Assembly (NCBI GenBank): GCA_027483445.1
Contig: JAIXUS010000071.1
Location: 1 to 64,000 of the forward strand
Direction of reading: 5' to 3'
DNA length: 64,000 nt
DNA from: Bacteroidota bacterium
GTDB lineage: Bacteria > Bacteroidota > Bacteroidia > M30B66
Shown: one piece after another, positions 1 through 6,800 of the stretch
Layout of the letters: each line of letters begins with the position of its first letter
Position numbering within the stretch: position 1 is the first letter of the stretch
Position numbers and translations under genes: made by a program
Notes under the pieces: model-generated
Database searches by the model: none
What the model was told of the DNA's origin: nothing
Seen by the model: only the letters and a program-made list of their open reading frames with translations

Positions 1-672
1 AGAGGAAGTTCAATAACACTGTCCGTTAACGGTTCGCGCATAAACGCTGGTTGGGTTTGGTGACCGAAAGTTATCAGTTCACCACGAAATTTCCAAAGGA
101 CCGAGAGCTCAAATTTTCTCCAAAAACCCAACTGGCGATTATGCGCTGTTACATGCCGGCATTTGTCCACATACATTGGTAGTAATCTGTTTGGGCGAAT
201 TGAGACAGTCAACATTGCCTCAAAAGTAGGCTCGCGAGAATTCCAGGATTGATGATTCAGCTTTTCATTTTTTCATCATGGAGCGGCGCATTTTATTCCG
301 CAGAAAAGTCAGCCCATTTAAAATTTAGTCCTAGCGCCGATCATTCAGCGATTCAATTGTCAGCCAGTGAATATTTGTTCAGCTGTTGATTTCAGCAAGT
401 GCAAACATTTCAGCCGGCGCGGTTTGTTCAATTGTCCTTTCGTCTTGGAAATAATTGAGTCAACTCGATTTAAAGAAATCAGCAAGCGCCGATTTTATAA
501 TTGTCCTTTCACGTTTAAAATATTCAGGTCTGCAAATTGAGTCAGCAAGTTTTAAAAATCCAACCGGCGCGATTTTCTATTTTTCAATTCGCCGCGGAAA
601 ACGAGCGAAAGAACACTCACAATGCTGGCATGTAACATGTTCATTTTTATGAAGATGGCAGAACGCCGCAGA
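1..672. repeat. Gene-free region of degenerate repeats
   Basis: No convincing gene is present. The stretch is built from imperfect units of roughly 70-85 bases. ATTGTCCTTTC occurs at 431-441 and 500-510; AATTGAGTCA occurs at 453-462 and 535-544; a GGCGC or GCGCC core followed by GATT or GTTT recurs near 135, 286, 334, 415, 487 and 566. The units alternate a GC-rich core with an AT-rich arm. The array may continue left of the window. A short open frame at 455-652 crosses the units and is probably not a gene. Confidence 0.6.
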
Positions 673-888
673 ATGGAGTTTTTAGGGAAAAGAGTATCCA
701 CCCTTGATGAATTAAAACACGAAGGATTTGGAGGCCCTAGAATTGGATTTTCCAGTTATAACGATTGGGATAAATTCATTCAGGACGAATTAAAATACAC
801 CGATGATCCGAAATGGATATCTGAGCTAAACAAATGGAAAGCCCTGTATCCACAGTTCAATAATCACAATCAAATTTCACTTTTTTAA
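673..888 (+). CDS. Small hypothetical phage protein
   Basis: About 71 residues, function not recognised. The frame is open further upstream (ATG codons at 622, 637, 649 and 655), but I chose the start at 673 because the resulting protein begins MEFLGKR. This resembles the MLEFLGKK start of the small protein at 4359-4604 in the same element. The protein is hydrophilic and rich in Trp, Lys and Asp, with no signal peptide or membrane segment. It is the first gene of a plus-strand run with the ASCH-like, DUF1643 and methyltransferase genes, and its stop lies just before the conserved leader that precedes position 900. Confidence 0.5.
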   Translation: MEFLGKRVSTLDELKHEGFGGPRIGFSSYNDWDKFIQDELKYTDDPKWISELNKWKALYPQFNNHNQISLF

Positions 889-899
889 ACCCACTCAAA
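887..899 (+). promoter_or_regulatory. Short conserved leader before ATG (copy 1)
   Basis: The 13-mer AAACCCACTCAAA directly precedes the ATG at 900. Identical 13-mers occur at 16393-16405 and 16968-16980, each also touching or nearly touching an ATG. It lacks a Shine-Dalgarno sequence, so it may act as a translation leader; the role is inferred from repetition and position only. Confidence 0.5.
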
Positions 900-1706
900 A
901 TGAAACAAATTCCGATTTTATTCAAACCAGAAATGGTGAAGGCCATTTTAAATGACCTTAAAACACAGACTAGACGAGTCATAAATCCACAGCCGGCAGT
1001 AAGTGAAGCTCGTTATGACGGGACATTAGTTGATATGGACGAAAAGCTTTATCATTTTTTGGAGCATACAGAGAACGGCGACCCATTTGAGAAATACTAT
1101 AACTTAGGTCTATGCCCATACGGCAATACCGGAGATGTGCTTTGGGTGAGGGAAACGTGGATGCGTTTACCTAGAGCAGGATTTTATGCTTACAAGGCAA
1201 GTCACCCATCATTTGAAAAAGGTGAGCTCAAGAATAATCTTTTACACGAGTATGGATATAGATGGAAACCATCCATCCACATGCCGAAGGAAGCCTGTAG
1301 ATTATTTCTTGAGAATAAGAATGTACGTGTTCAGAGAATTAGTCAAATATCCGATGAAGATTGCATTGCCGAGGGAATTGAGTTTGTTGGCGAGGATTTA
1401 ATAGCAGGCGGAGAGATGTATCGTGGTAAATGGTACCATAACTATGGGAAATATGGATATACTTTTTTAAGTCCCCGTGATAGCTTTATCTCGCTTTGGC
1501 AGTCAATTAATGGAGTTCCTAAGCCTATTCAGATAGTAATTGACGGAAAGCTTAAAACTATTGGATATATAGTTTTCCCCTTCAATGAAGAATACGCAGA
1601 GCCTTTTTCCGGATTAACAAAATGGAGAGGTAAACCACTTACTGTTGCTACTAACCCTTGGGTTTGGGTGATTGAATTTGAAAGAATGAAAGGGGGTGTG
1701 AAATGA
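900..1706 (+). CDS. ASCH/PUA-like phage protein with KTQTRR motif
   Basis: 268 residues. The N-terminal pattern (ILFKPEMVKAIL followed by KTQTRRVI), the central GDVLWVRETW and the WKPSIHMPKEACRLFL segment match a widespread phage and prophage family related to ASCH (PUA-like, RNA or modified-base binding) domains. No catalytic role is established that I can name. The gene starts right after the conserved AAACCCACTCAAA leader and overlaps the next gene by four bases, so it is co-transcribed with the DUF1643 and methyltransferase genes. A link to nucleic-acid modification is plausible from this context but is inference. I am confident about the family and not about its function. Confidence 0.75.
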   Translation: MKQIPILFKPEMVKAILNDLKTQTRRVINPQPAVSEARYDGTLVDMDEKLYHFLEHTENGDPFEKYYNLGLCPYGNTGDVLWVRETWMRLPRAGFYAYKASHPSFEKGELKNNLLHEYGYRWKPSIHMPKEACRLFLENKNVRVQRISQISDEDCIAEGIEFVGEDLIAGGEMYRGKWYHNYGKYGYTFLSPRDSFISLWQSINGVPKPIQIVIDGKLKTIGYIVFPFNEEYAEPFSGLTKWRGKPLTVATNPWVWVIEFERMKGGVK

Positions 1707-2221
1707 ATCGTCACGCAATATTTTCCCCATCCGGTAAATACCGATATGTATTAATTCGGACTTGGGATCCTACACTGGAATCTGTTGCATTTATAATGCT
1801 TAATCCTTCAACAGCAGACGAAAAAAAAGATGATGCTACAATTAGGAGGTGTATTGGATTTACGAAGGATTGGGGCTTTGGGAAATTAGTTGTATTGAAC
1901 CTTTTTGCTATGGTTGCCACAAAACCCAAAGATCTGCTAAACGAATCCAATCCTATTGGAAATGACAATGAAGCCTTTATTCAATCATTTACGAAGGATT
2001 CAAAGTTTATTATCTGTGCGTGGGGTAATTCATTGATTGTAAAACAGCTTTTGAAGAAGTGTCCTAATTACAAACCATTCAAAAACCTAAAACATCCACT
2101 GTTCTACTTGGATTTATGTAATGATGGAACCCCTAAACATCCTCTCTATTTACGGAAGGATTTAAATCCAATCCCTTTCCATTATTCGAGAGTTTCACTT
2201 ACAAAATACGGCGAGTTATGA
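1703..2221 (+). CDS. DUF1643 family protein
   Basis: 172 residues. The sequence opens with a strand-rich segment (FSPSGKYRYVLIRTW) and carries FIMLNPSTADEKKDD, then a DATIRRC motif and LVVLNLFA, which together are the signature of DUF1643. The family is common on phages and mobile elements and its biochemical role is unknown to me. Start and stop overlap both neighbours by four bases (ATGA-type), which places it in one translationally coupled unit between the ASCH-like protein and the DNA methyltransferase. No membrane or export signals are present. Confidence 0.85.
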   Translation: MNRHAIFSPSGKYRYVLIRTWDPTLESVAFIMLNPSTADEKKDDATIRRCIGFTKDWGFGKLVVLNLFAMVATKPKDLLNESNPIGNDNEAFIQSFTKDSKFIICAWGNSLIVKQLLKKCPNYKPFKNLKHPLFYLDLCNDGTPKHPLYLRKDLNPIPFHYSRVSLTKYGEL

Positions 2222-3678
2222 CAAAATCAATCATTGATGTTACCGACCAATTTTGCGGTGCCGGAGGCAGCTCTCAAGGCGTGAGAAACTTTAGCCGCCG
2301 TATTGGTGGTGGTGTAGAGGTAAAACTTGCCTTAAATCACTGGAAGCTTGCCATTGAAACACACAGCACCAATTTTCAAGAAACACTGCACGACTGCACG
2401 GATATTTCCGCATGCGACCCACGTCGTTACCCGAGAACCTCAATTCTCATTACATCACCCGAATGTACAAATCACAGTTTGGCGAAAGGTCAAAAACAGG
2501 TAAAGGCCCAGCTGGATTTGTTCGATTCCGGCAAGCTCGATCCGGCAGCCGAAAGGAGCCGGGCAACGATGTGGGATGTTTGCCGATTTGCAGAGTATCA
2601 CCAATATGAGTGCATAATCGTCGAGAATGTTGTTGATGCCCGTAAATGGATTATGTGGGAAGCCTGGTTAAAGGCAATGCATTTGTTGGGCTACAGGCAT
2701 AAATGTGTGTACTTAAATAGCCAGCATTGCCATCCAACACCACAGAGCCGAGATAGAATGTATGTTGTGTTTTGGAAAAAAGGGAACAAGGCCCCAAAGC
2801 TTGACTACACGCCTCGGGCATACTGTCAGCAGTGTGGAAATGATGTAAATGCTATTCAAACTTGGAAACGCCCTGATGTTAAATTTGGGAAATACAAGCA
2901 GCAATACTTGTATCGTTGCCCGGTGCATGGATGCGTGGTAGAGCCATACTATTACGCAGCATTTAATATCATTGATTGGAGCGATAAAGGGAAGCGAATC
3001 GGCGACCGAAAGAAAGCTCTTAGCGATAACACCCTTCGACGGATTAAACATGGTTTGCAGAAGTATGGCAACCAAGCCTTGACGGTTGCTAATTATAATT
3101 CAGGTTATTGTAAACCCTCTTATGAACCTATCGGAACATTAACAACTTCTGGTCAGATAGGAATAGCAATGCCTTTCATAATAAAAGGCGAACACACCCT
3201 GATGAATGGCTATGTAAAGTCTGCAATGGAGGCGGCGCAAACACAAACGGTTCGGCAGTCGATGGGAATGGTTTTCCCGAGCATAATCGAGATGAATAGA
3301 ACTGGAGAATGTAAGCCAGCAACAGAGCCAACAGCAACAATAACAGCCGGTGGGATCAACCATGCAATAATACAGCCTGAAAGCCTTAAATCCTTTTTGG
3401 CATACAACTACTCCGGTAACCAGGTTTCTCGGATTACCGATCCTATTGACACCGTTTCGACCGTCGATAGAGCAGCCATTATTCAAAACATCGACGAGCT
3501 GGTTGAGAATTGCTATTACCGCATGATTAAACCACACGAGGTAAAGCTTGCAATGGCTTTCGATAAAGACTACATAATTCTCGGCGACGGCAAAGCACAA
3601 GTGAAACAATGCGGTAATGCTGTAACGCCACCGGTCATGGAGTGGTTGGTGGAGCAGTGTGTAACGTCTTTAATGTAA
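2218..3678 (+). CDS. C5 cytosine DNA methyltransferase, phage type, variant catalytic motif
   Basis: 486 residues. The SAM-binding motif FCGAGGSS lies at 12-19, the ENV motif at 136-138, QSRDRMYVVF near 176-185 and GNAVTPPV near the C terminus, so the fold is that of a DNA (cytosine-5) methyltransferase. The catalytic loop reads SPECTNHS (residues 80-87) where most enzymes have a PCQ motif; Cys83 is the likely nucleophile. A four-cysteine cluster (203, 206, 234, 239) suggests an inserted zinc ribbon. The target-recognition region contains three copies of a P-x-x-T-x-T motif (about 300-430). It overlaps the DUF1643 gene by four bases. Likely role: protection of phage DNA from host restriction, or epigenetic marking. 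The target site cannot be predicted. Confidence 0.85.
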   Translation: MTKSIIDVTDQFCGAGGSSQGVRNFSRRIGGGVEVKLALNHWKLAIETHSTNFQETLHDCTDISACDPRRYPRTSILITSPECTNHSLAKGQKQVKAQLDLFDSGKLDPAAERSRATMWDVCRFAEYHQYECIIVENVVDARKWIMWEAWLKAMHLLGYRHKCVYLNSQHCHPTPQSRDRMYVVFWKKGNKAPKLDYTPRAYCQQCGNDVNAIQTWKRPDVKFGKYKQQYLYRCPVHGCVVEPYYYAAFNIIDWSDKGKRIGDRKKALSDNTLRRIKHGLQKYGNQALTVANYNSGYCKPSYEPIGTLTTSGQIGIAMPFIIKGEHTLMNGYVKSAMEAAQTQTVRQSMGMVFPSIIEMNRTGECKPATEPTATITAGGINHAIIQPESLKSFLAYNYSGNQVSRITDPIDTVSTVDRAAIIQNIDELVENCYYRMIKPHEVKLAMAFDKDYIILGDGKAQVKQCGNAVTPPVMEWLVEQCVTSLM

Positions 3679-3680
3679 AA

Positions 3681-3706
3681 CAGCGCAGGACTGATTTCCT
3701 GAATAA
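3681..3706 (+). repeat. Intergenic hairpin leader, copy 1
   Basis: A 26-base sequence lies between the methyltransferase stop and the next gene. It is repeated exactly at 3960-3985. Within it CAGGA and TCCTG can form a five-pair stem around CTGATT. Both copies sit 14 bases before an ATG that starts a MD- protein. Confidence 0.7.
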
Positions 3707-3719
3707 CAAGCACAACACA

Positions 3720-3959
3720 ATGGATAGCGTATACAGAATTGCATCATCTGAAAAGATTGGTGGAAATTTTTTCACTGTCGGTAAAAAGTCGAAAGTCACA
3801 GAAAAAATATTCTGGGATATTGTTGAGAAAAATGTAAAGTACATAACTCGAAATCAACCGAACAAATTTTCTGAAACACTTGAATTAGTTAAAAGTCACC
3901 TTATGAAAAAGGAAGCATTGACAATTGGCGATACTTGGTTTAAAATTTCAAATAGATAA
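3720..3959 (+). CDS. Small hypothetical phage protein
   Basis: 79 residues, basic (Lys-rich), no membrane segment or signal peptide. I did not recognise a family. The frame is open back to 3642, but the ATG at 3720 is chosen because it stands at the same distance from the 26-base repeated leader as the start of the next gene does from its copy. The residues in front of it would overlap the end of the methyltransferase gene. It belongs to a chain of three small genes, each preceded by a short hairpin. Confidence 0.55.
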   Translation: MDSVYRIASSEKIGGNFFTVGKKSKVTEKIFWDIVEKNVKYITRNQPNKFSETLELVKSHLMKKEALTIGDTWFKISNR

Positions 3960-3985
3960 CAGCGCAGGACTGATTTCCTGAATAA
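3960..3985 (+). repeat. Intergenic hairpin leader, copy 2
   Basis: Exact copy of the 26-base sequence at 3681-3706, beginning at the base after the TAA of the preceding gene. It contains the same CAGGA/TCCTG hairpin and is followed by an ATG at 4000. Confidence 0.7.
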
Positions 3986-3999
3986 ATACAATCAAAACA

Positions 4000-4323
4000 A
4001 TGGATAACACCGAAAAATTAAACTGCTGGGCAGTGGTAGAGCTTATGGGCCACCAAAAGATTGCCGGACACATTTCTGAAACAACTGTTGCCGGCGCTGC
4101 GATGCTTCGCGTTGATGTGCCGGAAACAAAGACAAAGCCTGAATTCACTCGATTTCTTGGCGCATCGGCTATTTATGCCATTAATCCATGCACTGAGGAG
4201 TTTGCTCGCCAGTGCTGTGAGGCTCTCGACCTGAGACCTGTTCAAATCTGGGAAGTTGACCGGGAAATTCAAAAGAAGGTAGAAGAGCGTGTTAACTGGA
4301 GATTAGAACAACATAATCACTAA
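4000..4323 (+). CDS. Conserved hypothetical phage protein (AGHISE-type)
   Basis: 107 residues. The segment around HQKIAGHISETTVAGAAMLRVDVP and the later YAINPCTEEFAR resemble a conserved hypothetical family found on phages and plasmids of many phyla; I know no function. It is acidic and soluble, with a charged C-terminal helix. The start at 4000 follows the second copy of the 26-base leader. The neighbours are other very small genes, so it is probably part of an early or accessory unit expressed with the methyltransferase. Confidence 0.65.
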   Translation: MDNTEKLNCWAVVELMGHQKIAGHISETTVAGAAMLRVDVPETKTKPEFTRFLGASAIYAINPCTEEFARQCCEALDLRPVQIWEVDREIQKKVEERVNWRLEQHNH

Positions 4324-4358
4324 CAGCCTTGGACGGGCTTTGTAAAATCCAAAACAAA

Positions 4359-4604
4359 ATGCTAGAATTTTTAGGTAAAAAAGCAAAAGACAAAATCACA
4401 GGGTTTGAGGGGATAATCACCTCAAAGCACATTTACTTAACTGGATGCAATCAATATGGTATCCAGCCCCCTGTTGATAGCAACGGCAAAATTCCCACTG
4501 TAGGATATTTTGATGAGGGTAGAATTGAAATCATCGGTGAGGGAATAGCCCCCAGTGATGTTGTTGCTGATCAAAAAGGATGTGATTTTCGAGAGCATCC
4601 ATAG
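4359..4604 (+). CDS. Small conserved hypothetical phage protein
   Basis: 81 residues beginning MLEFLGKKAKDK. I place the start at 4359 rather than the earlier ATG at 4329 because a small hairpin (AGCC/GGCT, about 4324-4339) occupies the space after the preceding stop, and the protein then starts with a coherent hydrophilic helix. KDKITGFEGIITSK, then YLTGCNQYGIQP and WFDEG-like FDEGRIEII, match a short phage family usually annotated as hypothetical. Its first residues resemble those of the gene at 673. A strong hairpin follows the stop. Confidence 0.6.
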   Translation: MLEFLGKKAKDKITGFEGIITSKHIYLTGCNQYGIQPPVDSNGKIPTVGYFDEGRIEIIGEGIAPSDVVADQKGCDFREHP

Positions 4605-4614
4605 TAGTTCGGTC

Positions 4615-4650
4615 AATCACAGGATGCTTGCTGAAAGGCATCCTGTGATT
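4615..4650 (+). terminator. Strong hairpin at end of the small-gene run
   Basis: AATCACAGGATGC (4615-4627) is the perfect reverse complement of GCATCCTGTGATT (4638-4650), with a 10-base loop. It lies 11 bases after the stop of the last small gene and before a convergent minus-strand gene. There is no T run, so intrinsic termination is not certain; it could also stabilise mRNA 3' ends. Confidence 0.6.
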
Positions 4651-4692
4651 ACTGATAACGTTCTCATGCCATGATCTATTAAGAGTTGATTT

Positions 4693-5103
4693 TTAATTTC
4701 TCATCAGTTCCATTAAATTATTTCCTTCTATATCTCCTAAGTTATCACCAAGAATTTCGGTTGCTATTGGTTTGAAAAATTCATTGAAATCGCTCGATTT
4801 ATCAATCACTTTATTGTCTGTCATATCAATTAGATAAAACATTCGATTAGCTCCTTGATTTGTTTGATAAATATATCTTGCAATTTCGTATTCATTATCT
4901 TTGTTTACATCAGTGAATTGAGAAACTATTGAATAGTGCACCGGAAGGCAAAAGATATCTTCCTTTAGTTTTTCGATTTCGTTCATTTTTTTTAGATTGT
5001 GGATTCCGAAATATGATTCGTCAATTATTGCTTTAACCTTATCCTCCTTTGAAGTACAAGAGGTAAAAACCATAATTAGAGTCGAGAAAATTATTTTTTT
5101 CAT
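4693..5103 (-). CDS. Small exported lipoprotein, probable prophage moron
   Basis: 136 residues. An N-terminal signal of Lys-Lys, a hydrophobic stretch and the lipobox-like FTSC (Cys16) predict a lipoprotein. The remainder is acidic and shows no family I recognise. It is strongly AT-rich and is transcribed against the surrounding phage genes. These are typical marks of an independently expressed lysogenic-conversion gene, but that role is inference. It diverges from the HNH gene, with the two start codons only about 40 bases apart. Confidence 0.7.
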   Translation of the reverse strand: MKKIIFSTLIMVFTSCTSKEDKVKAIIDESYFGIHNLKKMNEIEKLKEDIFCLPVHYSIVSQFTDVNKDNEYEIARYIYQTNQGANRMFYLIDMTDNKVIDKSSDFNEFFKPIATEILGDNLGDIEGNNLMELMRN

Positions 5104-5113
5104 TCTTGTTTGT

Positions 5114-5121
5114 TAAATTTG
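5114..5121 (+). promoter_or_regulatory. Candidate -7 element for the HNH gene
   Basis: TAAATTTG fits the Bacteroidota -7 consensus TAnnTTTG and lies 24 bases before the ATG at 5145. No good TTG -33 element is present at the usual spacing, so this is only a candidate. Confidence 0.35.
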
Positions 5122-5144
5122 TTCACCTTTTTAATTCAAAAAAC

Positions 5145-5456
5145 ATGCCAATTGATTACAAAATATATCATCCAAAGTGGAAGCTTATTTCCCGTTTAAT
5201 TCGATTTAAACGTGCTCAGAATAAATGTGAATGGTGTGGGGCTGAAAACTATCAGCCTCACCCATTAACGGGTTCAAAAGTGATTTTAACCGTTGCTCAT
5301 ATTGACCGGAATAAAGACAACAACCGATTTAACAACCTTGCAGCTCTATGCCAACGGTGCCACCTGAATCATGATAAGGAGCAGCATGTGGCAAACAGGA
5401 AGTATAAAGAAAACCAGCTTTCTATAGACTATTGCGTTTCAAGAGAAGCCTTGTAA
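5145..5456 (+). CDS. HNH endonuclease family protein
   Basis: 103 residues. Two CxxC pairs (CEWCG and CQRCH) flank a VAHIDRNKDNNRFNNLAALC core, the layout of a zinc-stabilised HNH nuclease. His in AHID, Asn in NNL and the final H in CHLNHD are the likely catalytic and metal residues. The start at 5145 gives MPIDYK; an upstream ATG at 5106 would overlap the promoter region. HNH proteins close to phage packaging genes can assist terminase cleavage, but this one is 9 kb from the terminase and surrounded by accessory genes. It could also be a defence or homing-type nuclease. Its 3' end overlaps the convergent next gene by 28 bases. Confidence 0.8.
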   Translation: MPIDYKIYHPKWKLISRLIRFKRAQNKCEWCGAENYQPHPLTGSKVILTVAHIDRNKDNNRFNNLAALCQRCHLNHDKEQHVANRKYKENQLSIDYCVSREAL

Positions 5457-5824
5457 TCAAGAAACTGTTTAATACGTCTAGCATTTAAATCATATAGTTT
5501 AACTGCTAATTCTTCAGCTTTGCTAATCTCTATATTGTAAAATGAAGTGTAAAGATTACCAAGCCTCGCACTGCTTTTTTTGTTGCTGTATTTGTTATAC
5601 AAATCAACTATTTCTTCAGCGTAATAATAATTGTTGTTTGCTTCATATACATCTCTAAAATACTGATCAAATTCTGGGCTTATTGAAATGTGATCAAAAT
5701 AAACTTGAGCATACTTCCTTTTTTTATTGATTATCACATAAGGAATCATTTCCTTTTTGCATTTCTCAAACCATTCATTCGCATCGTCAACATCGTTGCC
5801 TTTGATTATTTCAAATTTTTTCAT
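5429..5824 (-). CDS. Hypothetical protein
   Basis: 131 residues, soluble, rich in Asn, Tyr and Lys, with no signal peptide. No family was recognised. The gene is AT-rich and lies on the minus strand directly behind (one base from) the secreted SH3b protein, so the two probably form a small operon. Its 3' end overlaps the 3' end of the convergent HNH gene by 28 bases. Confidence 0.55.
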   Translation of the reverse strand: MKKFEIIKGNDVDDANEWFEKCKKEMIPYVIINKKRKYAQVYFDHISISPEFDQYFRDVYEANNNYYYAEEIVDLYNKYSNKKSSARLGNLYTSFYNIEISKAEELAVKLYDLNARRIKQFLDYKASLETQ

Positions 5825-5825
5825 A

Positions 5826-6323
5826 TTAAAATTTTATGTATTCAGATTTTACAAAACCAATATTGTCGTTTTTCGGATTTTTCACTTTTATCCATCCGGT
5901 TTTTTCTTCCAAGATGATAAGTTGGTCATTTAATTTAAGCTCTTCCAGTATGCTTGAATTAGTATTTGGAGTCTCCCTTAAATTTAATGATTTGGATTTT
6001 ACATAAACCGTTTTTCCAACCTTGGAATAATATTTATTGTTTGAATTTCTTTCAGAGTCTCTATATCCATTTGATTTTTTATTTGTTGACACACGATTGC
6101 TGTAATTATAGCTTCTTCCTTTACTGCTACCTGTACAAACCCCGCAGGTGCCTCCATTACTACAGTGCTTGCAGCTTGAACAATTAGAACAAGCTGTGCA
6201 GTTATCAGAACCAGTACACCGAGCTTCCTTTGCATCACAGCATGAAGCTATTATCTTTTTTGATTGGGCGTTTAGGCTTATTGCCACGAATAGAAGTAAA
6301 ATGGATAGGTATCTAGCTTTCAT
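5826..6323 (-). CDS. Secreted Cys-rich protein with bacterial SH3 domain
   Basis: 165 residues. A signal peptide (MKARYLSILLLFVAISLNAQ) is followed by a Cys-rich segment with about 13 cysteines spaced by two or three residues (roughly residues 28-65). A Ser/Asn/Lys-rich linker follows, then a C-terminal SH3b domain (VKSKSLNLRETPNTNS onward). SH3b domains commonly bind peptidoglycan or peptides. The start at 6323 puts the signal peptide at the N terminus; an upstream ATG at 6350 would add nine polar residues. It is AT-rich, on the minus strand within phage genes, and reads away from the hexamer array. It may act at the cell surface of the lysogen. Confidence 0.7.
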   Translation of the reverse strand: MKARYLSILLLFVAISLNAQSKKIIASCCDAKEARCTGSDNCTACSNCSSCKHCSNGGTCGVCTGSSKGRSYNYSNRVSTNKKSNGYRDSERNSNNKYYSKVGKTVYVKSKSLNLRETPNTNSSILEELKLNDQLIILEEKTGWIKVKNPKNDNIGFVKSEYIKF

Positions 6324-6391
6324 CTTATTTTGATTGCTTAGGTCTGGCAAAAATTTATAGTTTCAGTTTACAAATTACTGCGCTTGCAGAA

Positions 6392-6766
6392 AAGAAAAAT
6401 TGAGATGGACACGATGGACACATGGACATAGAATTTTTATATAGTAGATTATCAATGTATTATATATTTCGAGAGGTTGTTTTGATGCCTGTTTTGTGTC
6501 CATCTGTGTCCATGTATGTCCAAGCATGTCCAAAAGTGGTTTGGACACAAACACCCCTCCCGTGGACACACATGGACATAAGCCTTTTTTGAGTGCAAGC
6601 CTAAAATTCTATGAATCAAACAGATGTAAGGTTTGTGTCCAAATGTCCATCGTGTCCAACGAAAAAACATGAAATTTTTGAAGCCGATTCAATTTGAAAT
6701 TGATTGAAGCCCTTCATCTTATTGATGATGTTAAAAACAGCCTGATAAGAAAAATTGAGATGGACA
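6392..6766. repeat. Array of 14 TGGACA/TGTCCA hexamers with an AT-rich element
   Basis: The hexamer TGGACA or its complement TGTCCA starts at 6406, 6415, 6423, 6497, 6507, 6517, 6527, 6542, 6563, 6573, 6636, 6644, 6653 and 6761. The four copies at 6497-6532 have exactly 10-base spacing, as do 6563/6573. The outer triplets are mirror images (9 then 8 bases; 8 then 9 bases) and form a long imperfect inverted repeat. A 20-base direct repeat ending in a hexamer lies at 6392-6411 and 6747-6766. An AT-rich stretch occupies 6429-6476. The layout suggests iterons of a replication origin or cooperative operators. No gene is supported here. Confidence 0.8.
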
Positions 6767-6800
6767 AGAATAATTGAGTGGTGCGCGTATTTTTGGGATA

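Noticed and set aside
455-652. Open frame of 65 codons in the left repeat region
   Set aside because: It crosses repeat units, has unusual composition and no recognised features.
2713-3609. Minus-strand frames of up to 156 codons within the methyltransferase gene
   Set aside because: They are shadows of a clearly coding plus-strand gene.
5145-5456. HNH gene as the packaging endonuclease of the terminase module
   Set aside because: It is 9 kb from the terminase and flanked by accessory genes, so the link is not supported.
6375-6670. Two minus-strand open frames of 64 and 72 codons in the hexamer array
   Set aside because: They consist largely of translated hexamer repeats, have no signal or family, and overlap each other.
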